Shown here in pieces: positions 1-6,643 of a stretch of 21,350 bases of DNA. How positions within the stretch are numbered: position 1 is the stretch's first letter; each line of letters begins with the position of its first letter. Location: NCBI GenBank assembly GCA_964625225.1, contig CAZVAR010000057.1, positions 1 to 21,350 on the forward strand. Reading direction: 5' to 3'. This stretch comes from CAZVAR01 sp964625225. GTDB taxonomy: Bacteria > Pseudomonadota > Alphaproteobacteria > JAJUGE01. The notes below the pieces were generated by a model. It searched no databases, was not told the DNA's origin, and worked only from the letters and a program-made list of their open reading frames with translations. The position numbers and the translations under genes are program-made.

Positions 1-1781
1 ACAAGGGCGGCGACCCGCTGCTGTGGCAGCATCTGTTCTGGTTCTTCGGCCATCCAGAGGTCTACATCATCTTCCTGCCGGCCGCCGGGTTCGTCTCGAT
101 GATCGTGCCGGCCATGGTCCAGACGCCGCTGGTCGGCTACCGCCTGGTCGTCGTCGCGCTGGTGGGCACCGGCTTTCTCAGCTTCGGCCTGTGGGTGCAT
201 CACATGTTCACCACCGGCATTCCGCAGATGAGCCTCAGCTTCTTCTCGGCGGCGAGCATGGCCGTCTCGGTGCCGAGCGGGATTCAGGTATTCGCCTGGA
301 TCGCCACCATCGGCCGCGGCCGCCCGCAGTTCAAGACGCCGCTGCTGTTCGTCCTCGGCTTCCTGTTCATCTTCGTGCTCGGCGGGCTGACGGGCGTGAT
401 GGTGGCGCTCGTGCCGTTCGACTGGCAGGTCCACGACAGCTACTTCGTCGTCGCGCACTTCCATTACGTGCTGGTCGGCGGGATGGTGTTCCCGCTCCTG
501 GCCGCCTTCTACTACTGGGCGCCGACGGCCAGCGCCAAGCCACTCTCGGAGACACTCGGCCGCTGGGTGTTCGGGCTGACCTTCGTCGGCTTCAACGTCA
601 CCTTCTTCCCGATGCACATCAGCGGACTGCTCGGGATGCCGCGCCGCGTCTACACCTACCCGGAAGGGCTCGGCTGGGAGCCCTACAACATGATCTCGAC
701 CCTCGGCGCCTACGTTCTCGCCGCGGGGTTTCTGGTCTTGGTGATCGACCTGCTGCTGAACTTCCGCCCGTCGGGCGCCGGTGGCGGGGGGAACCCGTGG
801 AACGCCGGCACGCTCGAATGGCTGCCGAGCGGTCTCTACCAGACCCGCAGCATCCCGATCGTCAGGAGCCTGGTGCCGCTGTGGGACCAGCCGAACCTCG
901 CGCGCGACGTCGAGGCGGGCCGCTACTATCTGCCCGGCGCGCCGACCGGGGGCCGCGAGACGATCGTGACCAGTGCGATCGAGGCGCGCCCGCAATACCT
1001 CATCCAGATGCCGGGGCCGAGCTGGCCCGCCGTGTTCGCGGCGTGGTTCACCGCGGCCTTCTTTCTGCTGCTGACGGTCAAGCTCGTCGTCCCGGCGGTG
1101 GTCTGCGGCATCATCGCCGTCGTCAGCGTGATCCGGTGGATGTGGGACACCGATCCTGGCCCCAGCCATCCGCCGCTCGACGTGGGCGGCGGCATCCGTT
1201 TGCCGGTCTATGTCAACGGCCCGACATCCCACTCCTGGTGGGCAACCGTCACGCTCCTGTTCGTGGACGGCACGGTGTTCGGTTCGCTGCTGTTCTCCTA
1301 CCTGTTCCTGTGGATGGTCAATGGCGACGGCTGGCTGCCCACCGCGGCGGCCCTGCCCGGGCTGAGCTGGCCGGGCGTCGGTGCTCTGCTCTGGATCGCG
1401 AGCAGCGGGGCGATCGCGTTCGCCGGCCGGGCGCTGCGGTCGGGTGTCCAGCGGCGCCTTCGGGCGGCCTTCATGCTGGCGGCGCCCTTGGTCCTCGCGG
1501 CGATCCTCACGGAACTCTACGCTCAATTGGAGACGGGGCTGCGGCCCGCGGCCAGCAGCTACGCGGCGGCGGTCTTCGTACTGCTCGCCTGGCAGGCCTT
1601 TCACGTGGGAGTCCTCGTCGTCATGAGCGGTTACACGCTGGCGCGCTCCTGGTGCGGACTGCTCGGCCCGGAGCGGCGCGTGACCTTCGATAATGTGATG
1701 CTGTTCTGGCACTACACGGTCGGGCAGGGGGTCGTGATGCTCGCCCTGATCCATGCATTCCCGCGACTGCTCGGCCCATGA
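1..1781 (+). CDS. ctaD: Cytochrome c oxidase subunit I+III fusion (caa3-type), 5' end outside window
   Basis: This is the catalytic subunit of an aa3/caa3 haem-copper oxidase, which reduces O2 to water and pumps protons across the inner membrane. The open frame enters the window at base 3 already inside subunit I. Visible motifs are FWFFGHPEVYI (CuB His at 51-53, D-channel Glu at 57-59, cross-linked Tyr at 63-65), the CuB His-His pair (198-203), and HDSYFVVAHFHYVL with the haem a3 and haem a histidines (456-458, 462-464). The subunit I helices end near base 780. A loop beginning NPWNAGTLEW follows, and a subunit III-like membrane domain fills about 1210-1781, so this is a COX1-COX3 fusion. 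The usual K-channel lysine in PTGIK is Gln here (PSGIQ, codon 285-287). The stop TGA shares ATGA with the next gene. The family assignment is firm; the N-terminus is unseen. Confidence 0.95.
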   Translation, partial: KGGDPLLWQHLFWFFGHPEVYIIFLPAAGFVSMIVPAMVQTPLVGYRLVVVALVGTGFLSFGLWVHHMFTTGIPQMSLSFFSAASMAVSVPSGIQVFAWIATIGRGRPQFKTPLLFVLGFLFIFVLGGLTGVMVALVPFDWQVHDSYFVVAHFHYVLVGGMVFPLLAAFYYWAPTASAKPLSETLGRWVFGLTFVGFNVTFFPMHISGLLGMPRRVYTYPEGLGWEPYNMISTLGAYVLAAGFLVLVIDLLLNFRPSGAGGGGNPWNAGTLEWLPSGLYQTRSIPIVRSLVPLWDQPNLARDVEAGRYYLPGAPTGGRETIVTSAIEARPQYLIQMPGPSWPAVFAAWFTAAFFLLLTVKLVVPAVVCGIIAVVSVIRWMWDTDPGPSHPPLDVGGGIRLPVYVNGPTSHSWWATVTLLFVDGTVFGSLLFSYLFLWMVNGDGWLPTAAALPGLSWPGVGALLWIASSGAIAFAGRALRSGVQRRLRAAFMLAAPLVLAAILTELYAQLETGLRPAASSYAAAVFVLLAWQAFHVGVLVVMSGYTLARSWCGLLGPERRVTFDNVMLFWHYTVGQGVVMLALIHAFPRLLGP

Positions 1782-2137
1782 CGCGCAGCCGCGAGTTCTG
1801 GCCGGTCGCGCTGACCCTCACCTCGGGGTTCCTGGTCTGGGCCGCCCACTTCGCAATGATTTACGGCTTGACCGCGCTCGCGTGCGCGCGCGGCTTCAAC
1901 GACGCGAAGCTGCTCGGCCTGGAGGTCGTGCCGCTCGGGGTCGGTGCGGCGACGCTGGCCGCGCTGCTGATGGTCGTTTGGGTCATCATGTCCTGCATCC
2001 GCTGGCGCGGCCCGCGGCGCGAAGACGCGCTGACCCGGTTCCTGCGCTACACCACGATCCTGATCGGCGGGTTCGCGATCCTCGCGATCGTCTGGGACGG
2101 CCTGCCCGCCATTCTGATCGGCTCGCCATGCCGGTAA
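1778..2137 (+). CDS. Small three-helix membrane protein of the oxidase operon, unknown function
   Basis: A 119-residue protein that I do not recognise as a named family. Three hydrophobic stretches are visible, at about residues 8-30, 46-70 and 90-112, with an Arg-rich loop (RWRGPRRED) between the last two. The first helix carries an aromatic WAAHFAMIYG motif. The start ATG overlaps the stop of the oxidase subunit I+III gene by 4 nt (ATGA), and its 3' end overlaps coxB by 10 nt. It is therefore almost certainly co-transcribed and translationally coupled with the caa3 oxidase. The position suggests a small accessory or assembly subunit of the oxidase. That is inferred from context only, since no cofactor-binding motif is visible. 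Confidence 0.8.
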   Translation: MTRSREFWPVALTLTSGFLVWAAHFAMIYGLTALACARGFNDAKLLGLEVVPLGVGAATLAALLMVVWVIMSCIRWRGPRREDALTRFLRYTTILIGGFAILAIVWDGLPAILIGSPCR

Positions 2138-3132
2138 GGTCGCCCGGCCGTCTCGGGCGGCGCGCCGCCCTCCTGCCGATCCCGGCAGCACTGGCGGGGT
2201 GTACCGGCATGCAGTCGATGCTCGAGACCCACGGTCCGGAAGCCGAATGGATCGCATTGATCGCCTGGATCGTCTTCGTCGGCGGGACGGCGATCTTCGT
2301 CGGCGTGATGGCCCTCGCGGCCTACGCCCTGTTGGCGCCGCGCCGGTGGACCCGCCCGATCGGCCGGCAGTCGTTGGTGATCGGCGGCGGGATCGTGTTC
2401 CCGGTGGTGGTGCTGTCGGCCCTGCTCGGCTGGACGCTGTCGGTCGCGGATACGATGGCGCCGGCCGGCGGCGGCGCCGCCCTGCGCGTCGAGGTGATCG
2501 GCAGGATGTGGTGGTGGGAGGTCCGCTACCCCGATGCGGGGCCGGACGGCTTCGTTACCGCCAACGAGATTCATGTCCCGGTCGGCCGGCAGGTCGAGCT
2601 GACCCTGCTGGCGGCGGACGTGATCCACAGCTTCTGGGTGCCCAGCCTCGCGGGCAAACTCGACATGATTCCCGGCCACCGGAATACCTTGCGGATCGAG
2701 GCGACGCGTCCCGGCGCATTCCGAGGCCAGTGCGCCGAATATTGCGGTGCGCAGCACGCGCATATGGCGTTCTTCGTGGTCGCCCATCCGCCGGAGGAGT
2801 TTGCGGCTTGGCTCGCGCGTGAGGCCGGGCCGGCGCGCGAGCCGGAAGCGCCCGCGCTGCGGCAGGGGCGGGCTCTTTTCCTCGACAGCGGCTGTGGTGC
2901 ATGTCATGCGGTCCGCGGTACGCCGGCGGACGGCCGGTTCGGCCCGGATCTCACCCATGTCGGCAGCCGGCGCACGATCGGCGCGGGCATGCTGCCCAAC
3001 AACATAGGCACGCTCGCGGGCTGGATCGCCGACAGCCAGCAGATCAAGCCCGGCAATCACATGCCGTCCTTCAACACCTTCACCGGCGCCGAGTTGCGCA
3101 CGCTCGCAGCCTATCTCGCGAGCCTCGAGTAG
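2128..3132 (+). CDS. coxB: Cytochrome c oxidase subunit II with C-terminal cytochrome c domain (lipoprotein)
   Basis: Takes electrons from a cytochrome c donor and passes them through haem c and CuA to subunit I. With the ATG at 2128 the protein has 334 residues and a lipoprotein signal peptide: basic n-region, hydrophobic core, lipobox LAGC with Cys25. Two transmembrane helices follow (about 38-62 and 76-100). The periplasmic cupredoxin domain shows the aromatic patch WWWEVRYP, His167 (HSFWVP) and the CuA loop CAEYCGAQHAHM (Cys202, Cys206, His210, Met213). The C-terminal domain has a CGACH haem c site (Cys256, Cys259, His260) and a likely axial Met in NHMPSF. This architecture defines a caa3-type oxidase. 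The upstream gene overlaps the start by 10 nt. An earlier in-frame start would add a non-signal extension, so 2128 is preferred. Confidence 0.95.
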   Translation: MPVRSPGRLGRRAALLPIPAALAGCTGMQSMLETHGPEAEWIALIAWIVFVGGTAIFVGVMALAAYALLAPRRWTRPIGRQSLVIGGGIVFPVVVLSALLGWTLSVADTMAPAGGGAALRVEVIGRMWWWEVRYPDAGPDGFVTANEIHVPVGRQVELTLLAADVIHSFWVPSLAGKLDMIPGHRNTLRIEATRPGAFRGQCAEYCGAQHAHMAFFVVAHPPEEFAAWLAREAGPAREPEAPALRQGRALFLDSGCGACHAVRGTPADGRFGPDLTHVGSRRTIGAGMLPNNIGTLAGWIADSQQIKPGNHMPSFNTFTGAELRTLAAYLASLE

Positions 3133-3161
3133 CGTGTCGCGGGCGGGCCGGCGTCCCTTCC

Positions 3162-3183
3162 GTCGGGGAGTGGCAGCCCCGAC
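3162..3183. terminator. Hairpin after coxB, possible bidirectional terminator
   Basis: A perfect 7-bp inverted repeat (GTCGGGG ... CCCCGAC) with an 8-nt loop lies 30 nt after the coxB stop, between coxB and the convergent cysteine-rich gene. No T-run follows on either strand, so intrinsic termination is uncertain. I see no gene in the remaining 3133-3398 spacer. Confidence 0.35.
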
Positions 3184-3398
3184 ACCGATGACGATCGACA
3201 GCCGGGGCGGGTCCGGACCGGATCGGTGTGCGATCGGCGCTGCCTCGGCCGGCGCGCTTCCGTCGCCCGGCGGCAAGCCACGGCCTGCCTCGCCCGTCGT
3301 CGGTGACGCGCCGCTGGTGACCGGCGGAATGATCGCGGCGGCGGCTCGCTGTGTCCGGAGAATCTCCCGGAGGGCAGCGCGACGCCGGCGTTGCGGCG

Positions 3399-3740
3399 TT
3401 ACTGCGGGCGCTGTACGCCGGCGGCACCGGTCGTCATCCGTGCCCGCGCGGCGCAGGCGCTGGCGAGCCGCCGCATCTGATCCGTTACCTCGACGTCGCC
3501 GGCATCGGCCAGCAGTCGTTGCTCCCGCTCCCGGAGACCGTCGGCGTCCCAGTGCCGGCTCGCCTCGTGCGTCATGCATCCGCACATGTCGGCGCAGTAG
3601 GCATAGCTGCGGTCCGCATCGCAGGTCTTCAGGCATTCGCCGAAGAAGCTCTGCATCTGACTGTCGGGGATGCGGTTCTGCGGTTGCGCCTGTGCGCTCA
3701 GGGGAAGGACGAGCAGCAGCGCCGCCAGTAGCATTTTCAT
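3399..3740 (-). CDS. Exported small six-cysteine protein, unknown function
   Basis: A 113-residue protein starting with a clear Sec signal peptide (MKMLLAALLLVLPLSAQAQ, likely cleavage after an A-x-A-like site near residue 18). The mature part has six cysteines, at residues 36, 40, 49, 53, 55 and 96. The first five form CX3C-X8-CX3CXC (CLKTC ... CADMCGC) in a short, predicted helical, polar stretch, followed by a charged helix rich in Arg, Glu and Asp. The start ATG at 3740 is preceded by GGAGAGAG, a good ribosome binding site. It is convergent with coxB and upstream of nothing obvious on its own strand. I do not recognise a named family. The paired CX3C spacing suggests disulfide-stapled helices or metal binding in the periplasm, which is inference only. 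Confidence 0.75.
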   Translation of the reverse strand: MKMLLAALLLVLPLSAQAQPQNRIPDSQMQSFFGECLKTCDADRSYAYCADMCGCMTHEASRHWDADGLREREQRLLADAGDVEVTDQMRRLASACAARARMTTGAAGVQRPQ

Positions 3741-3819
3741 GGACTCTCTCCGGATCCGTCATCGGCCGAAACGTCTACGTCCAGCTGAACACGGCCGGGC
3801 GCCTCGCGTTCGCGCACGG

Positions 3820-3838
3820 GCCGCACAATTATTGCGGC
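3820..3838. promoter_or_regulatory. AT-rich-centred inverted repeat upstream of the six-cysteine gene
   Basis: GCCGCA-N7-TGCGGC, with an A/T core (CAATTAT) that stands out in very GC-rich DNA. It lies about 80-100 bp upstream of the minus-strand start at 3740. It could be an operator or part of a promoter. No convincing -35/-10 pair was found. Confidence 0.25.
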
Positions 3839-3903
3839 GGCGCAGACGGCAGCCGTCCGCCGGCGGACCGTCGGTGCGTCGATTGCCCGGGGGCCGGAAT
3901 GCA

Positions 3904-3929
3904 GAAGAGGGGCCTTTCGGCCCCTCTTC
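3904..3929 (-). terminator. Terminator of the atp F0 operon
   Basis: A perfect 11-bp stem (GAAGAGGGGCC / GGCCCCTCTTC). On the minus strand it encloses a GAAA tetraloop, a very stable GNRA loop. It begins 25 nt downstream of the atpF stop. The following minus-strand bases (TGCATTCC) are only weakly T-rich, but position and stability fit a Rho-independent terminator. Confidence 0.7.
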
Positions 3930-3953
3930 ATCCTTGTCGTGCCCGATTGCGGC

Positions 3954-4436
3954 TCAGTGCAGCTTCTGCGGCAGCTCGCCGATCGCCTGGTCGATCAGCG
4001 CGGCGCCGCGCGGACCGGACAGCTCCTCCGCCAGCACCCGCCGCGTCGCCGCGACTGCGAGGTCAGCGGCAAGCGCGCGGACCTGCCGGACCGCGTCGGC
4101 CTCGGCGCGGGCGATCTTCTCGAGTGCCTGCTCGCGGCGACGGGCGAGCAGGGCTTCGAGGTCCGCGCGCGCCCGTGCCTGCTGCCGCTCGGCGTCCTGG
4201 CGGGCGCGGGCGACGATCTCCTCCGCCTCCTTGATCGCGTCGCGCTGGCGGCGGCGATACTCGTAGAGGCGGTTCTGCGCCTCTTCGCGCAGATGCCGTG
4301 CCTCCTCGATCTGCGCCCGGATCGCCTCGGCGCGGCGGTCGAGCGCGCCGTTGACGATCTGCCGCGCACGCTTGAACACGAGCGCGACGAAGATGACGAA
4401 GGCGACCGCGACCCAGAATTCCGGTTCGGCCAACAT
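3954..4436 (-). CDS. atpF: ATP synthase F0 subunit b
   Basis: The 160-residue b subunit, part of the peripheral stalk that holds F1 alpha3beta3 against subunit a. One N-terminal transmembrane helix (about residues 6-22, FWVAVAFVIFVALVF) is followed by a long, highly charged helix rich in Arg, Glu and Ala (about 25-130), the dimeric right-handed coiled-coil stalk. The C-terminal part (AVAATRRVLAEEL ... LIDQAIGELPQKL) is the segment that meets subunit delta. The start ATG shares one base with the stop of the preceding b' gene (TGATG), indicating coupled translation and probably equal output, as expected for a b/b' heterodimer. The upstream paralogue is b' because of its NPATYPSQVFW and RVALPRV motifs. 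It is the last gene of the operon and is followed by a hairpin terminator. Confidence 0.93.
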   Translation of the reverse strand: MLAEPEFWVAVAFVIFVALVFKRARQIVNGALDRRAEAIRAQIEEARHLREEAQNRLYEYRRRQRDAIKEAEEIVARARQDAERQQARARADLEALLARRREQALEKIARAEADAVRQVRALAADLAVAATRRVLAEELSGPRGAALIDQAIGELPQKLH

Positions 4437-5029
4437 CAGCGCCCCTCCTGCGACACGGCCTGAACGGCCGCCTCGACGCGGGCCGGGTCCACCTCGCGGC
4501 CGGCGAGCCGGGCCGCCGCCGACCGCGCCACCTCGACGGCGATCGACCGGACCTGATCGAGCGCCTCCCGACGCGCTGCGGCGATGCGGCTCTCGGCCTC
4601 GCGGGTCTGCGCGGCGAGTTCCGCCCCGAGCGCCTGCTGCGCCTCGGCGGTCGTGCGCGCGATCTCCTCGTTGGCCGCGCGCAGGATGCTCTGGGCCTCG
4701 GTGCGGGCCTCGGAGAGTGTCTTTTCGTAGTCGGCGAGCGCGGCCTCCGCCTCCTGTTGCATCTGCGCGGCCTTGTCGAGATCCTCGCCGATACGCCGGC
4801 TGCGATCCTCTATCGCCTCGCCGACCCGCGGTAGCGCGACGCGCGAGAGCAGAAAATAGAGCACCGCGAACAGGACCGCGGCCCAGAAGACCTGGGACGG
4901 GTAGGTGGCCGGATTGAGCTGCGGCAGGCCGGCCTCGGCCTGCGGCTCGGCCGCGAGCGCAGGCATCCCGCCCAGCAGTATGACCGGCAGGGCGCCGGTG
5001 GCCCGCTCGAAGAGAGTCCCGAGCCTCAT
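4436..5029 (-). CDS. atpF': ATP synthase F0 subunit b'
   Basis: A 197-residue b'-type peripheral stalk subunit that pairs with b. The sequence LPQLNPATYPSQVFW, a membrane helix and then RVALPRVGEAIEDR are typical of b'. A long charged coiled coil follows (about residues 75-180). The N-terminus is extended relative to most b' proteins: MRLGTLFERATG, a short hydrophobic run, and PALAAE, which looks like a cleavable signal peptide. The ATG at 5029 has AAGGA five to six bases upstream. An internal ATG at 4966 lacks well-spaced ribosome-binding sequence, so the long form is preferred. The gap to atpE is 57 nt and holds a strong hairpin; the gene overlaps atpF by one base. Confidence 0.92.
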   Translation of the reverse strand: MRLGTLFERATGALPVILLGGMPALAAEPQAEAGLPQLNPATYPSQVFWAAVLFAVLYFLLSRVALPRVGEAIEDRSRRIGEDLDKAAQMQQEAEAALADYEKTLSEARTEAQSILRAANEEIARTTAEAQQALGAELAAQTREAESRIAAARREALDQVRSIAVEVARSAAARLAGREVDPARVEAAVQAVSQEGR

Positions 5030-5055
5030 GCGATTCCTTCCCGCTTCAACGGCGT

Positions 5056-5077
5056 GCGGGCCGCCGCAGCGGCCCGC
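5056..5077 (-). promoter_or_regulatory. Intercistronic hairpin between atpE and atpF'
   Basis: A perfect 9-bp stem (GCGGGCCGC / GCGGCCCGC) with a 4-nt loop starts about 10 nt after the atpE stop on the coding (minus) strand. No U-run follows, so it is more likely an mRNA-stabilising or processing structure than a terminator. Subunit c is needed in several-fold excess over b and b', which makes a 3' stabiliser of the atpE segment plausible (inference). Confidence 0.45.
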
Positions 5078-5086
5078 CGATCCGGC

Positions 5087-5311
5087 TCAGGTGAACAGGA
5101 TCAGGAACGCGATCAACAGCGCGAACAGCGCGATGGCTTCCGTCAGGGCGAACCCGAGAATGCCGATGCCGAACACCTGGTCGCGCGCACCGGGATTACG
5201 GGCGATCGAGCCGATCAGGCTGGAGAAGATGTTGCCGATGCCGACGCCCACGCCGAGCAGCGCAATCACGGCGATACCCGCACCGATCATCCTTGCGGCT
5301 TCAACGTCCAT
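5087..5311 (-). CDS. atpE: ATP synthase F0 subunit c
   Basis: The 74-residue proteolipid that forms the rotating c-ring. Two hydrophobic helices (about residues 8-35 and 47-73) flank the polar loop ARNPGARDQ (Arg38). Helix 1 contains the glycine repeat GVGVGIGN, and helix 2 contains the proton-carrying Glu58 in GFALTEAIALFALL. The frame is open further upstream, but the family start MDVEAARMIGAGIA at 5311 is preceded by AGGGGA about 10 nt away. That start gives the normal length and is chosen. The gene lies between atpB (56-nt gap) and atpF' (57-nt gap). There is no sodium-binding signature (the Gln/Glu plus Ser/Thr pattern is absent), so H+ coupling is expected. Confidence 0.95.
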   Translation of the reverse strand: MDVEAARMIGAGIAVIALLGVGVGIGNIFSSLIGSIARNPGARDQVFGIGILGFALTEAIALFALLIAFLILFT

Positions 5312-5367
5312 TTCGAAAGGTCCCCTGGTTTCGTGGAGTGTGGAACAGCAGCACGCGCGCCCGCGCC

Positions 5368-6093
5368 TCAGTGTAGATGGACGGCGTCGTGCAGATAGAG
5401 GCAGGTCAGAATGGTGAACACGTAAGCCTGAAGCACGGCGACCAGGATCTCGAAACCGGTCAGCGCCACGTTGATCAGCAACGGCGCCCATCCGCCGAGT
5501 ACGCCCAAGGCCACGGTGAAGCCGGCGAACACCTTCAGCATGGTATGGCCGGCCATCATGTTGGCGAACAGCCGGACCGACAGGCTGATCGGCCGGGAAA
5601 GATAGGAGATCACCTCGATCGGCACGATGATTGGTGCCATCCAGATCGGCACGCCGGCAGGCATGAAGTAACTGAAGAAATGCGCCCCGTGCCGGACCAG
5701 GCCGACGATCGTCACCAGCACAAACACCAGCGCGGCGAGCGCGAAGGTCACGATGATGTGGCTGGTGAAGGTGAACCCGTACGGAATCATCCCGATCAGG
5801 TTTCCGAACAGGATGAACATGAACAGGGTGAACACGAACGGGAAATACTGCCGGCCCTCGCTGCCGACATTGTCCCGAACCATCCCCGCGATGAACTCGT
5901 ACGACATCTCCGCGGCCGACTGCCAGCGCGTCGGTACGATCGATCGGCTGCCCGCACCGCCCATGAGGAACAGGGTCACGCCGGCCACGGCGATCGTCAT
6001 CATCAGCGCGGAATTGGTATAGGAGAGATCGAGGTCGCCGATGTGAATCGGGACCAGCGGCTTGATCTCGAACTGCTCCAGCGGACCGGCCAC
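5368..6093 (-). CDS. atpB: ATP synthase F0 subunit a
   Basis: The 241-residue membrane stator subunit that provides the two proton half-channels against the c-ring. The sequence MAGPLEQFEIKPLVPIHIGD matches the alphaproteobacterial N-terminus. The essential arginine is visible as Arg174 in SLSVRLFANMMAGH. Further conserved elements are GNLIGMIPYGF (about 97-107) and the last helix, ALTGFEILVAVLQAYVFTIL (about 210-229). The start codon is GTG at 6093, with AAAGGGG upstream. Starting at the first internal ATG (residue 31) would delete the conserved N-terminus. It follows atpI by 16 nt in the same operon. The F1 genes are not in this window, the usual arrangement in alphaproteobacteria. Confidence 0.96.
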   Translation of the reverse strand: MAGPLEQFEIKPLVPIHIGDLDLSYTNSALMMTIAVAGVTLFLMGGAGSRSIVPTRWQSAAEMSYEFIAGMVRDNVGSEGRQYFPFVFTLFMFILFGNLIGMIPYGFTFTSHIIVTFALAALVFVLVTIVGLVRHGAHFFSYFMPAGVPIWMAPIIVPIEVISYLSRPISLSVRLFANMMAGHTMLKVFAGFTVALGVLGGWAPLLINVALTGFEILVAVLQAYVFTILTCLYLHDAVHLH

Positions 6094-6109
6094 CTTCGCC
6101 TAACCCCTT

Positions 6110-6457
6110 TCAAGCATTGCGGGGCCCGTTGCCGGACCCCCCGTCCGCGTCGGTCGTGCCGTTACGCCCCATCTGGCCGACGGCGCGATAGACGTTCGCG
6201 ACCCCGGCGCCCGCGCCGAGGAGGAAGAACAGCATCAGCAGCCAGGGCTGCGTCCCGAGCCAGCGGTCCAGCAACCAGCCGATGCCGACGCCGACCGCCA
6301 GCGCCGACACGAGCTCGACGCCGATGCGGAACCCGAAACCGAGCGCACTGGTCGGCGCCCGTTTCGTACCACCCCCGGCGCGACCGCGCCGACGCTCCTG
6401 CGCCGCGCGCAGCCGTTCCTCGAATCGTTTCGGGGAAGAGGGGTCTTCCGGAGTCAT
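6110..6457 (-). CDS. atpI: AtpI, F0F1 ATP synthase assembly protein
   Basis: A 115-residue protein with two transmembrane helices (about residues 42-65 and 71-93) separated by the short loop DRWLGTQPW. A basic, Arg-rich cytoplasmic N-terminus (FEERLRAAQERRRGR) and a polar Gly/Asn-rich C-terminus flank them. AtpI homologues lead the F0 operon in many bacteria and are linked to c-ring assembly. The RIGVELVSALAVGVGIGWLLD motif fits the alphaproteobacterial type (the 'AtpI/gene 1' family). It is the first gene of the operon, 16 nt upstream of atpB. A candidate sigma-70-type promoter lies about 120 bp upstream of its ATG. Confidence 0.88.
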   Translation of the reverse strand: MTPEDPSSPKRFEERLRAAQERRRGRAGGGTKRAPTSALGFGFRIGVELVSALAVGVGIGWLLDRWLGTQPWLLMLFFLLGAGAGVANVYRAVGQMGRNGTTDADGGSGNGPRNA

Positions 6458-6574
6458 GGCTCTGGCGCCTCCGTCCGGTTCCGCGCTGGCGCCTTCCGAA
6501 GACGAGACCCCTGAATTGAACCCTTCTGGCCGGAAACCCTTGAGAAAGGCCGCACCCGCGCCGAAAGCGGGCGC

Positions 6575-6603
6575 AACTTACGGAGCGGGTACCCCCCTGT
6601 CAA
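6575..6603 (-). promoter_or_regulatory. Candidate sigma-70-type promoter of the atp F0 operon
   Basis: On the minus strand a consensus -35 TTGACA (6598-6603) is separated by exactly 17 nt from TAAGTT (6575-6580), which keeps the key T, A and final T of a -10 box. It lies in the 186-bp spacer between the smc stop and the atpI start. The implied 5' leader is about 110 nt. Confidence 0.6.
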
Positions 6604-6643
6604 GGCACAAAAGCCGGAGCCGGTCATGGCTTGCGGCACTGCA

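Noticed and set aside
23..1693. A 556-codon plus-strand frame overlapping the oxidase subunit I+III gene
   Set aside because: Arg/Pro/Ala-rich with no motif; the alternative frame carries every haem and copper ligand.
2047..3762. A 571-codon minus-strand frame opposite coxB
   Set aside because: Composition is a GC shadow and it contradicts the well-supported coxB and six-cysteine genes.
4436..4966. Shorter b' subunit starting at ATG 4966
   Set aside because: The GGGCGGG upstream abuts the ATG directly, whereas ATG 5029 has a correctly spaced AAGGA.
5377..6519. A 380-codon plus-strand frame opposite atpB/atpI, rich in His, Asp and Gln
   Set aside because: It is the complement of membrane-protein codons; atpB and atpI are certain.
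6454..6639. A 61-codon minus-strand frame upstream of atpI
   Set aside because: It spans the candidate atp promoter, has no ribosome binding site and no recognisable content.
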